Below, piece by piece: positions 1 through 8,249 of a stretch of DNA of 48,937 nt (the first letter of the stretch is position 1; every line of letters begins with the position of its first letter). The notes beneath the pieces are model-generated. The model was not told where the DNA came from. It worked only from the letters and a program-made list of their open reading frames with translations, and searched no databases. A program made the translations under genes and the position numbers. This DNA comes from Bacteroidota bacterium (GTDB taxonomy: Bacteria > Bacteroidota > Bacteroidia > Bacteroidales > VadinHA17): the NCBI GenBank assembly GCA_016718875.1, contig JADKBL010000040.1:1-48937 (forward strand), given 5' to 3'.

Positions 1-30
1 GGATGACTTATTTGTTTCACTATTTTCCAT
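1..30 (-). CDS. possible first 10 codons of a gene running off the left edge
   Basis: An ATG on the minus strand at position 30 opens a frame (MENSETNKSS) that stays open to the window edge. It starts 55 bases after the stop codon of the cytochrome b gene on the same strand, so it could be the next gene of that operon. Ten codons cannot identify a family, and no clear ribosome binding site is visible. It may be chance. Confidence 0.3.
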   Translation of the reverse strand, partial: MENSETNKSS

Positions 31-85
31 CTCGTTCAAATTTTTAATAAAAAATTTGAGGGATGTGATTCAGCAAATGCTGAAA

Positions 86-718
86 TCAATCCTCCAGATC
101 ATAATGGTCTTCAGTTGCATGATATCCTGTAATCATACCCCTGAAAAGCGATGTGGGCTTCTTTCCCAGGGTGCATGTGTATACATGAATAACAATGAAG
201 ACAGAAAGGACGAATCCCATAGTTATATGCAGAAGGTCGGTCAGGATCATTCCGCTGACACCCAGAAAACCTTTAGCAACAATCTCAGGGAAGAGCAGTC
301 CTACACCTGAAATAATTACAAGAGGTACAGCAAGATACATGACAATTACATAAGATATTTTCTGGAGAGGATTGAATTTTCTTTCCATTGTAACAGGGAA
401 AGGGTGTTTTTCACCATGGAACATCCCCCATGCATAATATCTCATCTGCTTTATAAGGTCAGATAAGAAGCTATCGCGCTTAATTGTATAGTACCTGCCG
501 TTTTTTGTAATAAAATTACCCAGAACAAATATTATATAATTGATAGTAAGAATTATAGCTGATATGTTATGCCACCTGACAGCTGTCTCAAATCCGACTA
601 CAAGAACATAATCCTTCTTTCCGGTGTATTGCATGCTTAATCCGGTAACAATAAGTATGATGAACAGTATTGCGTTAAGAACGTGCCAGGCTCTTATCCA
701 TTTTGGGTAAAGGTACAT
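86..718 (-). CDS. di-heme cytochrome b (thiosulfate reductase/hydrogenase b-type family)
   Basis: A 210-residue inner-membrane protein with four predicted membrane helices at about residues 10-30, 48-68, 122-144 and 158-183. His12, His50, His164 and His178 sit in those helices and fit the four ligands of two b hemes, as in the cytochrome b561 / hydrogenase b-type family. Such proteins pass electrons between the quinone pool and a periplasmic partner. The gene lies 24 bases downstream of a seven-heme cytochrome c on the same strand, the obvious partner. Direction of electron flow and terminal substrate cannot be told from the sequence. The family call is firm; the partner assignment rests on context. 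Confidence 0.8.
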   Translation of the reverse strand: MYLYPKWIRAWHVLNAILFIILIVTGLSMQYTGKKDYVLVVGFETAVRWHNISAIILTINYIIFVLGNFITKNGRYYTIKRDSFLSDLIKQMRYYAWGMFHGEKHPFPVTMERKFNPLQKISYVIVMYLAVPLVIISGVGLLFPEIVAKGFLGVSGMILTDLLHITMGFVLSVFIVIHVYTCTLGKKPTSLFRGMITGYHATEDHYDLED

Positions 719-742
719 TTTGCTTCCTTATAATATTAGGTA

Positions 743-1717
743 CTATTTATTGATCCTGAAAAAAACATGAATTGCAATAACAACAAGCATACCGCCGAAT
801 ATGACAAGGCTGAGCAGATTGAGGTATTCATTCCTGTTAGCCCCAATTACATAAGACTGGTTGAGTATTATACCATTAAAGAAACCATCCTTACGCTGTT
901 CCTTAGATTCAAACTTATAAAGAGAGGCCATCAGCATTGAGTTTTGTGAATGGCATTCATTACAGCGTTTGACTGCTTCAGCTTTTGGTTTTATGAGATG
1001 AGCCACAGGAAGATTCTCATTTATCTGTGTATGACATTCAATGCATCTGACGCTGGCCATATGAGCAGCCTGATTAGGAAGCCAGTCATGCTTCTTCAGG
1101 ATATTGATCTCCTCATGATCGGAAAGCAGCTGGTACTTATTGAAGTCTGAATGACAATCGAGGCATATTGCATTATCATATGCAATTGATTCTCTGAGGT
1201 TCTGACTATTTCTAACACTTATTTTATAGGTGTGCGGATCATGACAACTATAGCAGGAAAATCCTTCAGATTCCAGTTTGAAATGGGAGCTTTTCTGATA
1301 CTCTTCAGCTATTGCATCAAAATGATAAGTTTCATCACCCCCGTGACAGTCGATACAGTTCAGCTTTGCTTCCATCCTGAGTTCTCCCGGATGGGGGAAT
1401 GTAGTATATTCAGTTGAATGGCAATCAGTACAGCTGAAACTTTTATGATTTGCCTTATAAAAATCTTCCTTCTTTATAATCCTTTCCGAGAACATCATTG
1501 CCCTGACCTCACGTCCAAGCGATTCGTTTGTATAACTGTACTTTGACTGGCCATGACATTTGAAGCAACGCTGGTTATCCTCCTCATAAGGAGAAACAAA
1601 GGCAGCAGTATCCTTACTTATAGTGTCAGTCTGAGATCTCATGAGACCTGCAGCACCAGCCGGAACCCGGGAAATCAATACGAACAGGATTATTATCCTG
1701 AAATGAAAAAATTTCAT
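743..1717 (-). CDS. seven-heme c-type cytochrome, membrane anchored
   Basis: A 324-residue protein with an N-terminal export signal (residues 1-24) and seven CxxCH heme-binding motifs starting at residues 51, 96, 121, 155, 185, 225 and 252. A single hydrophobic helix at about 298-318 is followed by Arg-Ile-Asn-Lys, so the heme domain faces the periplasm with a C-terminal anchor. The layout resembles NrfH/NapC/doxx-type multiheme electron carriers, but the heme spacing does not let me name one. It sits between a di-heme cytochrome b (24 bases downstream) and a beta-barrel protein (18 bases upstream), so it probably carries electrons across the periplasm. The substrate is unknown. Confidence 0.85.
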   Translation of the reverse strand: MKFFHFRIIILFVLISRVPAGAAGLMRSQTDTISKDTAAFVSPYEEDNQRCFKCHGQSKYSYTNESLGREVRAMMFSERIIKKEDFYKANHKSFSCTDCHSTEYTTFPHPGELRMEAKLNCIDCHGGDETYHFDAIAEEYQKSSHFKLESEGFSCYSCHDPHTYKISVRNSQNLRESIAYDNAICLDCHSDFNKYQLLSDHEEINILKKHDWLPNQAAHMASVRCIECHTQINENLPVAHLIKPKAEAVKRCNECHSQNSMLMASLYKFESKEQRKDGFFNGIILNQSYVIGANRNEYLNLLSLVIFGGMLVVIAIHVFFRINK

Positions 1718-1735
1718 TCTTTTTTGCTTAGCAAA

Positions 1736-2596
1736 TTAGAATCTTACAGTAATGTTGAACCCTACCAGAAAATCACCATCAGCAAAATTATTTGAGTTAT
1801 AGAGAAGGTTATGCTGACTGATTATAGAAGAATAGTTTGCAACAAACACCTGAAATGCATGAGTTGGAGTATTTATTTCCCATCCAAGTGAAAGATTTGG
1901 TTTAGGATGATCCTCATCAGCAAGGTCCTGCTTTGTTAGAAGCTGGTCATACTCAAGCATAAGGGAATGGTTTCCAACAACATTATACCTGGCGCCTGCA
2001 TGAAGACCAAGGTTAAAGTTTTTGTAACCTGTTGTATCTGAATATTCAGGTACCGAGTTGAAATAAATTACTGAAGGAGCAACCTGCAGTGAAAATTTCT
2101 CACTGAATTTTTTTGCTATTATAAGCTGTGTAAAATAAGAAAGACGGTGCATGGCCTTGTAGCTGGCTTCCGGTCCAAAATTCTCATCAGCTCTTGCATC
2201 AATGACCATGTTTCCGTAATATGACAATGAAACAGGCATGCTGTTGTCAGTTGTCTGACGAAGTATAGCATATTTCCACTGTAAATCCTGAAGTTTATAG
2301 TCCTTGGTTGTACCAGCACCTATCATAAGACGGTCGGTAATCCCATAATTGAGACCCAGCCTGGTATTTGCAGCTCCATAAATACCATAAAGGTTCTTTA
2401 TGTCTTCAATCAGACTGAACCTGTGATGAATCTGAAGTTCAAGACCGCCTTTGTAAGGAGATGCAACTGTATGATTGTCAATTAAAGTTGCAGCATTGAA
2501 TGTGTTTGATACAGGTTCAGACACTGCAGCTTCTTCTTGTGCAAACACCGGAGTTAAAAGTAATGATAATGACAGGATGATAAAGATCTTTTTCAT
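1736..2596 (-). CDS. DUF5777-like outer-membrane beta-barrel protein
   Basis: The ATG at 2596 is preferred because it begins a standard signal peptide (MKKIFIILSLSLLLTPVFAQ); a longer reading to 2644 would overlap the upstream gene and put 16 polar residues before the signal. The mature protein of about 265 residues alternates polar and apolar residues with many aromatic and glycine positions and ends in a terminal phenylalanine-rich strand (VGFNITVRF), typical of outer-membrane barrels. It resembles the DUF5777 family, which I know from Bacteroidota electron-transfer neighbourhoods; that assignment is from memory. It is flanked by a monoheme lipoprotein and a multiheme cytochrome, suggesting a barrel that works with them, although a simple porin role is also possible. 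Confidence 0.65.
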   Translation of the reverse strand: MKKIFIILSLSLLLTPVFAQEEAAVSEPVSNTFNAATLIDNHTVASPYKGGLELQIHHRFSLIEDIKNLYGIYGAANTRLGLNYGITDRLMIGAGTTKDYKLQDLQWKYAILRQTTDNSMPVSLSYYGNMVIDARADENFGPEASYKAMHRLSYFTQLIIAKKFSEKFSLQVAPSVIYFNSVPEYSDTTGYKNFNLGLHAGARYNVVGNHSLMLEYDQLLTKQDLADEDHPKPNLSLGWEINTPTHAFQVFVANYSSIISQHNLLYNSNNFADGDFLVGFNITVRF

Positions 2597-2627
2597 GTTC
2601 TTATGTTTTATCAGGTTTGTTTTAATA

Positions 2628-3020
2628 TTAATTATTCCTTGCACCCTGTGATATCCACAGATAAATTGTATTCTTCTGTGCCTGGGTAGATAAGGATGAA
2701 TGGCTTCCTGCTGTCATCATCTTATAAAGCTTACTGTCAGCAGCAGGAAGAGTAACATAACCACCGGTAGTAAGAGAAGCAAAAGAATTCCCTTCACGAA
2801 GGTCAGGATTTCTTGTACCTTTATGACATCCGATACAGCTTGCTGTAAAAATTGGTTGTACTTCAGTTGCGAACTTGACATAATTGGTAGTATCCGTTCC
2901 GCCTGTATCAACTGGTGGTAATGACTCAACCCGGAATGTGTATTTTTCACATGAAGAGAAATATATTACCCCCACTACAATGCTCATTAACAACAGTAAA
3001 TTCTTCAATATTTTTGTCAT
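2628..3020 (-). CDS. monoheme c-type cytochrome lipoprotein
   Basis: A 130-residue lipoprotein: hydrophobic N-terminus ending in the lipobox FSSC with Cys24 as lipidation site, then a single CIGCH heme motif at residues 62-66 in the context 'VQPIFTASCIGCH'. That context is typical of small Bacteroidota cytochromes and of planctomycete-type cytochrome domains. It is the first gene of the electron-transfer operon, 31 bases before the beta-barrel gene, downstream of a good promoter and an FNR-type palindrome. It probably sits on the periplasmic side of a membrane and hands electrons to or from the seven-heme cytochrome. Confidence 0.8.
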   Translation of the reverse strand: MTKILKNLLLLMSIVVGVIYFSSCEKYTFRVESLPPVDTGGTDTTNYVKFATEVQPIFTASCIGCHKGTRNPDLREGNSFASLTTGGYVTLPAADSKLYKMMTAGSHSSLSTQAQKNTIYLWISQGARNN

Positions 3021-3056
3021 TTGCTTCAGGTTTAAAATGAGTTGTTAAATAATTCA

Positions 3057-3085
3057 CAAATATATTTCATTATCCTGACAACAAA
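3057..3085 (-). promoter_or_regulatory. Bacteroidota-type promoter for the cytochrome operon
   Basis: Read on the minus strand, TTTG (3085-3082) is followed after 17 bases by TATATTTG (3064-3057), matching the -33 TTTG and -7 TAnnTTTG elements of the Bacteroidota housekeeping sigma factor. The first gene starts 37 bases further on at 3020. The spacer is slightly shorter than the usual 19-20. Confidence 0.6.
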
Positions 3086-3138
3086 ACTTTGCAGGGATTT
3101 AAATTTTCAATTCTGCTATGCTCTTTAACATCAGCAAA

Positions 3139-3154
3139 ATTGATAAATATCAAT
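3139..3154. promoter_or_regulatory. FNR/CRP-type palindrome (TTGAT-N4-ATCAA)
   Basis: ATTGATAAATATCAAT is a perfect palindrome with 7-base arms and contains TTGAT-AAAT-ATCAA, the exact FNR/DNR half-site pair. It lies between the M48 protease stop codon and the cytochrome-operon promoter, centred about 95 bases upstream of the likely transcription start. That is consistent with a distal (class I) activator site. The bases are seen; the regulator is inferred. Confidence 0.5.
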
Positions 3155-3209
3155 CGAAATGGTGATATTAATTACTATTAGCTGGTCTGAAAGAAATACA
3201 GCAGCTTGA

Positions 3210-4019
3210 TCACTGCTTTTTGTAATATGGTAATACCTCAGGCATAGCGTCTTTAATTTTCCGGATCCTGGCTGCATCGGAAGGGTGCGTGCTAAGGAAT
3301 TCAGGTGGTTTCTGACCTCCCATTGAACTCATCCTCTCCCAGAATTCGACAGCTGCGTTAGGGTCATATCCGGCCATTGCCATAAAAATGAGACCAAGCT
3401 TATCTGCTTCATATTCATGTTCACGCGAATAGGGAAGAAGGACTCCAACCTGGGCACCTAAACCGAATACTGTATTGTAGATATTCTTTGTCTGATCAGG
3501 TTTGTTCTTAACAGCTTCTCCCATTGCCATACCACCCATCTGTATTAGAAGCTGCTGACTCATCCTCTCACTTCCATGCCTTGCAACAGCATGTGCTATT
3601 TCGTGGCTGACAACTACTGCAAGTCCATTTTTATCTTTTGTATAGGGAAGTATGCCGCTGTAAACCACAACTTTACCACCAGGCATACACCATGCATTCG
3701 GAGTAGAATCATTTTTTATAAGGTTGAACTCCCATTGGTATCCGTTAAGTTGGGCAGAGAGATTATTTTCCGCAAAGTATTTAATAACAGCGTCAGAAAT
3801 ATTCTTACCGGTCTCTTTCACTAAAGCCGTACCTGTTTTATCGGTGGACAGGGGATTTTCCTTCATAAAATCGGTATAGCTGGTTGCGGCCATCGTTATC
3901 ATTTCAGATTCAGGCACCAGGCTCAGCTGCCTGCGGCCTGTCAACGGAACAGTACTGCATGATATGAACAGAAAAACTGAAATTAATATTGCTCCGGATA
4001 CTTTCATAAATCTTTTCAT
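3210..4019 (-). CDS. M48-family zinc metalloprotease lipoprotein
   Basis: A 269-residue lipoprotein: signal ending in LFISC with Cys21 as lipidation site, then an M48 protease domain. The zinc motif HEIAH is at residues 139-143, and the EYEAD segment near 202-206 supplies the third ligand. The 'STVPLTGRRQLSLVPESEM' region after the lipobox is typical of the LoiP/BepA-like branch that degrades or helps assemble outer-membrane proteins from the periplasm. Length fits single-domain members without TPR repeats. It appears to be a single-gene unit with its own promoter just upstream; the physiological substrate cannot be read. Confidence 0.88.
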   Translation of the reverse strand: MKRFMKVSGAILISVFLFISCSTVPLTGRRQLSLVPESEMITMAATSYTDFMKENPLSTDKTGTALVKETGKNISDAVIKYFAENNLSAQLNGYQWEFNLIKNDSTPNAWCMPGGKVVVYSGILPYTKDKNGLAVVVSHEIAHAVARHGSERMSQQLLIQMGGMAMGEAVKNKPDQTKNIYNTVFGLGAQVGVLLPYSREHEYEADKLGLIFMAMAGYDPNAAVEFWERMSSMGGQKPPEFLSTHPSDAARIRKIKDAMPEVLPYYKKQ

Positions 4020-4050
4020 GATTGACTGATTTGAATAAGTGTTGAGGGGA

Positions 4051-4058
4051 CAAAGATA
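4051..4058 (-). promoter_or_regulatory. -7 promoter element for the M48 protease gene
   Basis: On the minus strand this reads TATCTTTG, a full match to TAnnTTTG, 31 bases before the start codon at 4019. A TTTG lies at 4078-4075, 16 bases upstream, closer than the usual spacing, so the -33 element is uncertain. Confidence 0.45.
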
Positions 4059-4075
4059 AGAAAATGATTCCGGTC

Positions 4076-4106
4076 AAAAAAAAAGGGCCTTGATTGCCCC
4101 TTTTTT
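4076..4106 (-). terminator. rho-independent terminator of the acyl-CoA oxidation operon
   Basis: On the minus strand, AAAAAAGGGGC and GGCCC flank a short loop and are followed by nine T residues. The hairpin begins 17 bases after the acyl-CoA dehydrogenase stop codon, where the operon should end. It is A/T symmetric, so it could also work in the other direction. Confidence 0.7.
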
Positions 4107-4123
4107 ATGTTTTTACATTTACA

Positions 4124-5902
4124 TCAAAATTTATAACAATTATCAGTAATAAGCTTGTCAGCAATCCTCCTTCTGGCATCCTTCACGTTGACACAGCCAA
4201 CCTTTGTAAGATTATCAATTGCCTTATGCAGGGACTCACATGATTCTGAAGAACAGAATGTGCAAAGTGCATCAAATGCTGATTTTCTGATGACAGCAGC
4301 TGTTTCTGATATATTAACATCAAGCATATCCTTATAGAGAGCCACATCGCCCTTCATCGAAGCCAGTTTTTCAACCCTGAGGGCCAATGATTCTGAAACA
4401 TATGTTTCCATCATCATATCTGCTATATTGTTAAGGACCTCCTGTTCATGAACCAGATTTTTCTGGAAGGTTTTATTGGCTCCGTGAATGCAGATAAGAA
4501 TAGCCCTTTTGAAGTTCTTAATATACCTGTATTTTTGTTCAAAATAACTTTCTCCCTCCTTTTTGCCGCTTGTAATATTGTTAAGGTCAGAATAGAGTTT
4601 TTCTGCTTCGCCGAAGAGATCGAAATCATTCTTCATTGCGCGTTTCATCGCAGTATCAACAACAAGCAGGCGGTTGATCTCATTGGTTCCTTCAAATATC
4701 CTGTTTATCCTGGAGTCGCGGTAACCTCTTTCAACTGCCATTTCAGCAGAATAACCCATGCCTCCGTGTATCTGAACTGCCTCATCTGCAACAAAATCGA
4801 GCATTTCTGATCCAACTACCTTAAGTATGGCAGCCTCAACAGCATAGTGGCTGATCGACTCGATGGATGCTCTTCCGTAATCACCGCAATCGACAGTAAG
4901 TTTCTTCATTAGTGAATCGACATCATTGCTGGCCCTGTATACTGCCGATTCGGATGCAAACAGTCGGATAACCTGCTCAGCCATCTTGTGTTTAATAGCT
5001 CCGAAAGTTGAGATCAAAACACCAAACTGTTTCCTCTCATTTGCATATTTAACTGAATCGGTAATAGCTTTCTTAGCAGCTCCGATAACGTTTGCGCCGA
5101 GCTTAAGACGACCCATATGCAGAATGCTGAGTGCGATCCTGAATCCCTCGCCCCTCTTACCTAAGAGGTTTTCAACAGGAACTTTAACATCATTGAAATA
5201 AATCTGAGCAGTTGATGATCCTTTAATCCCCATTTTGTGTTCATCAGGACCTATCACAACTCCAGGGTATTTGCTTTCAACAATAAAAGCACTCAGGACC
5301 CTGTCAGTATCTATCTTCGCAAAAACAACAAGAGTATCGGCAAATCCGGCATTTGTGATCCACATTTTCTGGCCGTTGAGGATATAATGTTTTCCGTCTT
5401 CGCTCAGTTTTGCATTTGTTTTGCCTGAGTTTGCATCACTTCCTGCTCCGGGTTCTGTAAGGCAGTATGCACCCAGAAATTCACCGGTTGCAAGTTTGGT
5501 AACATAACGCTCACGCTGATCCTTATTACCATAATACATAATCGGAAGGGTACCAATACCGCAGTGTGCCATATAGGCTACAGAAAATGAATAACCGGCA
5601 CCAGTTGTCTCTGCAACAAGCATCTGGGTTACAAACGACTGGCCAAATCCGCCAAATTCTTCCGGGATAGATACACCCATCAATCCAAGCTCACCTGACT
5701 TTTTAAGCATTGTCTTCATAAGCTCCCTGTCACTCTTCTCTACCTGCTCAAGATTCGGATATACTTCAGCGGCAAGAAAGTCACTGCATGTCTGAGCTAT
5801 CATCTTCTGTTCCTCATTGAACTCCTCGGGAATGAAAATATCTTTGGAATCAATTTCACTTACAAGAAATTCACCGCTTTTTAAAAGTTTGCTGGTCTCC
5901 AT
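4124..5902 (-). CDS. acyl-CoA dehydrogenase with C-terminal extension
   Basis: A 592-residue FAD enzyme that introduces the alpha-beta double bond in acyl-CoA. The first 420 residues form the classical fold: 'YCLTEPGAGSDA' (about 146-157) and 'KMWITNAGFAD' (about 179-189) are the FAD/substrate signatures, and 'RIFEGTNEINR' places the catalytic base at Glu404. A further 170-residue helical extension follows, as in the long very-long-chain-type enzymes common in Bacteroidota. It is the last gene of the etfB-etfA-HdrD-HdrB-like operon, so it presumably donates electrons to that ETF. Chain-length preference is not visible. Confidence 0.92.
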   Translation of the reverse strand: METSKLLKSGEFLVSEIDSKDIFIPEEFNEEQKMIAQTCSDFLAAEVYPNLEQVEKSDRELMKTMLKKSGELGLMGVSIPEEFGGFGQSFVTQMLVAETTGAGYSFSVAYMAHCGIGTLPIMYYGNKDQRERYVTKLATGEFLGAYCLTEPGAGSDANSGKTNAKLSEDGKHYILNGQKMWITNAGFADTLVVFAKIDTDRVLSAFIVESKYPGVVIGPDEHKMGIKGSSTAQIYFNDVKVPVENLLGKRGEGFRIALSILHMGRLKLGANVIGAAKKAITDSVKYANERKQFGVLISTFGAIKHKMAEQVIRLFASESAVYRASNDVDSLMKKLTVDCGDYGRASIESISHYAVEAAILKVVGSEMLDFVADEAVQIHGGMGYSAEMAVERGYRDSRINRIFEGTNEINRLLVVDTAMKRAMKNDFDLFGEAEKLYSDLNNITSGKKEGESYFEQKYRYIKNFKRAILICIHGANKTFQKNLVHEQEVLNNIADMMMETYVSESLALRVEKLASMKGDVALYKDMLDVNISETAAVIRKSAFDALCTFCSSESCESLHKAIDNLTKVGCVNVKDARRRIADKLITDNCYKF

Positions 5903-5945
5903 GTGTATATGATTTATATTAAAATTTTAATGGCGTTTTTAATTT

Positions 5946-5998
5946 AATTGATTTTCTTCATTCGCCTCTAACCCTAAAGGGAGTGAAGAAAATCAATT
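5946..5998. repeat. 15-bp-arm palindrome between two operon genes
   Basis: AATTGATTTTCTTCA (5946-5960) is the exact reverse complement of 5984-5998, with a 23-base loop containing CCTCTAACCCTAAAGGGAG. It begins two bases after the HdrB-like stop codon and ends 43 bases before the acyl-CoA dehydrogenase start. There is no T-tract beyond the arm, so it looks more like a mobile intergenic repeat or mRNA processing/attenuation hairpin than a standard terminator. Confidence 0.7.
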
Positions 5999-5999
5999 T

Positions 6000-6794
6000 T
6001 CATATTTCAAGTGATTGTACAATCAGTTCAGCTATATCAAAGTTTTTGATCTCTTCCTCCCTGTTTTTATACTTCAACCCGTCGGTGAGCATTGTCATGC
6101 AGAAAGGACAGGCTGTAGCAATAACTTTTGCTTCCGTTTTAAGTGCCTCCTCTGTCCTTTCAATGAATATCTCCTTATCTCCTTTTTCGGCTTCCTTGAA
6201 CATCTGGGCACCGCCCGCACCGCAGCATAGTGCAAAACTCCTGCTTCGTTCCATTTCAACAACGCATCCGGTAAGCTTTTTCAGGATAGCTCTTGGTTCA
6301 TCATATATATCATTTGCCCTTCCGAGATAACATGGATCGTGATATGTAACTGAGATATTTTTAAGTGATTCTGAATCAATTTTCAGCTTCCCGTTTTCAA
6401 TATTCTTATTTATGAACTGCAGGTAATTAATTACCTCATAAGATCCGCCCAGGTCGGGATACTCATTTTTAAAGATATTGAAGCAATGAGGACATATTGT
6501 GATTATCTTCTTCACTTCATACATTTTGAAGATCTCAATAACCTGAAGTGCCTGCATCTGGTAAAGCATCTCGTTTCCTGCCCTTCTGGCGGGATCGCCG
6601 GTGCAGGTCTCCTCTTTACCGAGTACAGCGTAGCTGACATTCAGATGAGTAAGTATCTTTGCAAATGCCCGTACAACCTTCTTATACCTGTCGTCAAAAG
6701 CGCCTGCGCAGCCTACCCAGAACAGGTATTCAGGTTTCTCTCCCCTTGCAAAAAGGTCGGCCATTACAGGGACTTCTATTTTCCTGGTTTCCAT
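6000..6794 (-). CDS. CCG-domain FeS protein, HdrB-like subunit of an ETF:quinone oxidoreductase
   Basis: A 264-residue soluble protein with two cysteine-rich CCG-type domains. The first carries 'CTGDPARR' and 'CPHCF'; the second carries 'YHDPCYLGR', 'LCCGAGGAQMF' and 'ACPFC'. Such paired domains bind noncubane 4Fe-4S clusters in heterodisulfide reductase subunit B and the DUF224 family. The membrane partner gene (HdrD-like) is 8 bases upstream and etfAB are in the same operon, so this is most simply the cluster-binding half of an ETF:menaquinone oxidoreductase. In characterised homologues the two parts are usually one polypeptide; here they are separate genes. The exact electron path is inferred. 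Confidence 0.82.
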   Translation of the reverse strand: METRKIEVPVMADLFARGEKPEYLFWVGCAGAFDDRYKKVVRAFAKILTHLNVSYAVLGKEETCTGDPARRAGNEMLYQMQALQVIEIFKMYEVKKIITICPHCFNIFKNEYPDLGGSYEVINYLQFINKNIENGKLKIDSESLKNISVTYHDPCYLGRANDIYDEPRAILKKLTGCVVEMERSRSFALCCGAGGAQMFKEAEKGDKEIFIERTEEALKTEAKVIATACPFCMTMLTDGLKYKNREEEIKNFDIAELIVQSLEI

Positions 6795-6802
6795 TGTTTT
6801 CT

Positions 6803-8122
6803 CTATTTAATTGCTATTTCCAGGTCTTTTGTCCAGTTCAACCTGTCTTCTGCAGAGTACTGCCAGGGAGCACCGTTGTTCTCAATATTACTGAATACAG
6901 CCTTAAGCTCACCGGGAGCAGAAGCTTCCTCCATTACAAGATACCTGCGCATGTCGATAATAAATGTGGGATGATTGATATTAATCGGACACTCTTTGGC
7001 ACATGCATTGCATGTTGTACAAGCCCATAGTTCCTCTTCTGATATTAAATCACGAAGCAGAGAGCGGTTATCACTGAAGTCCCGGCCATTTTTAACCATC
7101 AGGGGGCCTTTCTCCTTCATCCTGGCCCTCAGATCCATCATTATCTTTCTGGGTGACAGCTTTTTACCGGTAATGTTTGCAGGACAAACAGATGTGCAGC
7201 GACCGCATTCGGTACATGACAGTGAATCAAAATAATTTTTCCAGGAAGCATCTTCAGCATCCTTTACACCAAATCTCTCAACAGGAGCTCCCACAGGTGC
7301 AGCAGCAAATGCTGTTGTTGGATCCATCATAAGCTTTACCTCACGGGTTACATTATCCATATTGGGCAGTTTCCCAAGTGGCTCGAGTCTCGAAAGGAAA
7401 ACATTGGGCACCGACATGAAAACATGGAAGTGCTTTGAATAGGGAAGATAGTTTGCAAAGAAAAAGATAAGAAGGATATGTGTCCACCATGAAGCCTCAT
7501 AAAGAATTTTAAGACTGTGGGCACTCATACTGCTTACAAGAGGGAAAATAATACCTGCTACAGGAAAAATACCTTCAACAGTACCTCCTTCACTTATTGT
7601 ATATCCCACATAACCAATGTTCATAGCCATGAGTGAGAGCATAAGAAGAAGGATAAGGGAAAGCGAGATATTGGCATCCCTGTGTGACCTCTTCTTCATT
7701 TCAATGCCTTCAAACCGCTTGATGTGGAAGAAGAGCCTGCGTGCAAGAAAAATGATTATTGAAACTGCGACTATCAAAGCAAAAATATCACCTGATGCCA
7801 TCAGGAAGTCATAAAAAGGACCGAGGATCTTAAGAACTCTTTCTGTTCCTGTAAGTCCATCAATAACCATCTCAACACTTCCGAAAAGGATAAGGCAGAA
7901 ACCCCAGAAAACCAGTGCGTGTGCAAGACCTATTACAGGTTTGCGGAATATTTTTGTCTGCCCCATGGCAACCTCAAGGGTAACCATTAATCTTTTCCCG
8001 AAATCCTTAACCGGGAATGCAGGTCTGGTAAATCTGAAAAAGCTGATAAGCCTGTTGACAGTATATGAAAATATGCCTATCGTTATCAGTAAGGAAACTG
8101 CGAAGATGATTTGTTTTATCAT
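6803..8122 (-). CDS. membrane FeS protein, HdrD/NarI-like subunit of an ETF:quinone oxidoreductase
   Basis: A 439-residue protein with about five membrane helices in residues 1-230 (for example 1-22, 62-84, 112-128, 150-172, 208-226), resembling the NarI-type cytochrome b domain and including His68, His202, His215 and His231 as possible heme ligands. A cytoplasmic 2x[4Fe-4S] ferredoxin domain follows, with clusters at Cys303/306/309/313 and Cys368/371/374/378. This is the domain order of the DUF224 ETF:(methyl)menaquinone oxidoreductases, lacking only the CCG domains, which are the next gene. It should move electrons from reduced ETF into the quinone pool during acyl-CoA oxidation. Confidence 0.85.
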   Translation of the reverse strand: MIKQIIFAVSLLITIGIFSYTVNRLISFFRFTRPAFPVKDFGKRLMVTLEVAMGQTKIFRKPVIGLAHALVFWGFCLILFGSVEMVIDGLTGTERVLKILGPFYDFLMASGDIFALIVAVSIIIFLARRLFFHIKRFEGIEMKKRSHRDANISLSLILLLMLSLMAMNIGYVGYTISEGGTVEGIFPVAGIIFPLVSSMSAHSLKILYEASWWTHILLIFFFANYLPYSKHFHVFMSVPNVFLSRLEPLGKLPNMDNVTREVKLMMDPTTAFAAAPVGAPVERFGVKDAEDASWKNYFDSLSCTECGRCTSVCPANITGKKLSPRKIMMDLRARMKEKGPLMVKNGRDFSDNRSLLRDLISEEELWACTTCNACAKECPININHPTFIIDMRRYLVMEEASAPGELKAVFSNIENNGAPWQYSAEDRLNWTKDLEIAIK

Positions 8123-8149
8123 AAACTATCTTTTGTGTTTTAAGGACCT

Positions 8150-8244
8150 TTTCTTTCCTCTCCCCAAGCTCCCCGGCAGGGGAACCGGAAAATTACTTTA
8201 AGTCCCTCTGGGCCCCGATAGCCTTTGGGCTTAGGGCCTGTCCT
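8150..8244. repeat. GC-rich intergenic repeat between etfA and the HdrD-like gene
   Basis: The 127-base gap holds CCCC-GGCA-GGGG (hairpin around 8170-8184) and further CCCGATAGCC / GGGCTTAGGG pieces. It resembles the CTCTCCCC-type palindromes around the DUF559 gene at 30.2-30.8 kb. It breaks an otherwise tight operon, and no gene or promoter is evident in it. Confidence 0.45.
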
Positions 8245-8249
8245 ATTTT

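Noticed and set aside
56..310. 84-residue plus-strand frame at the left edge
   Set aside because: It overlaps the well-supported minus-strand cytochrome b gene, and its sequence shows no domain or start context.
2597..2644. Longer start for the beta-barrel gene at 2644
   Set aside because: It overlaps the end of the monoheme cytochrome gene and puts 16 polar residues before the signal peptide.
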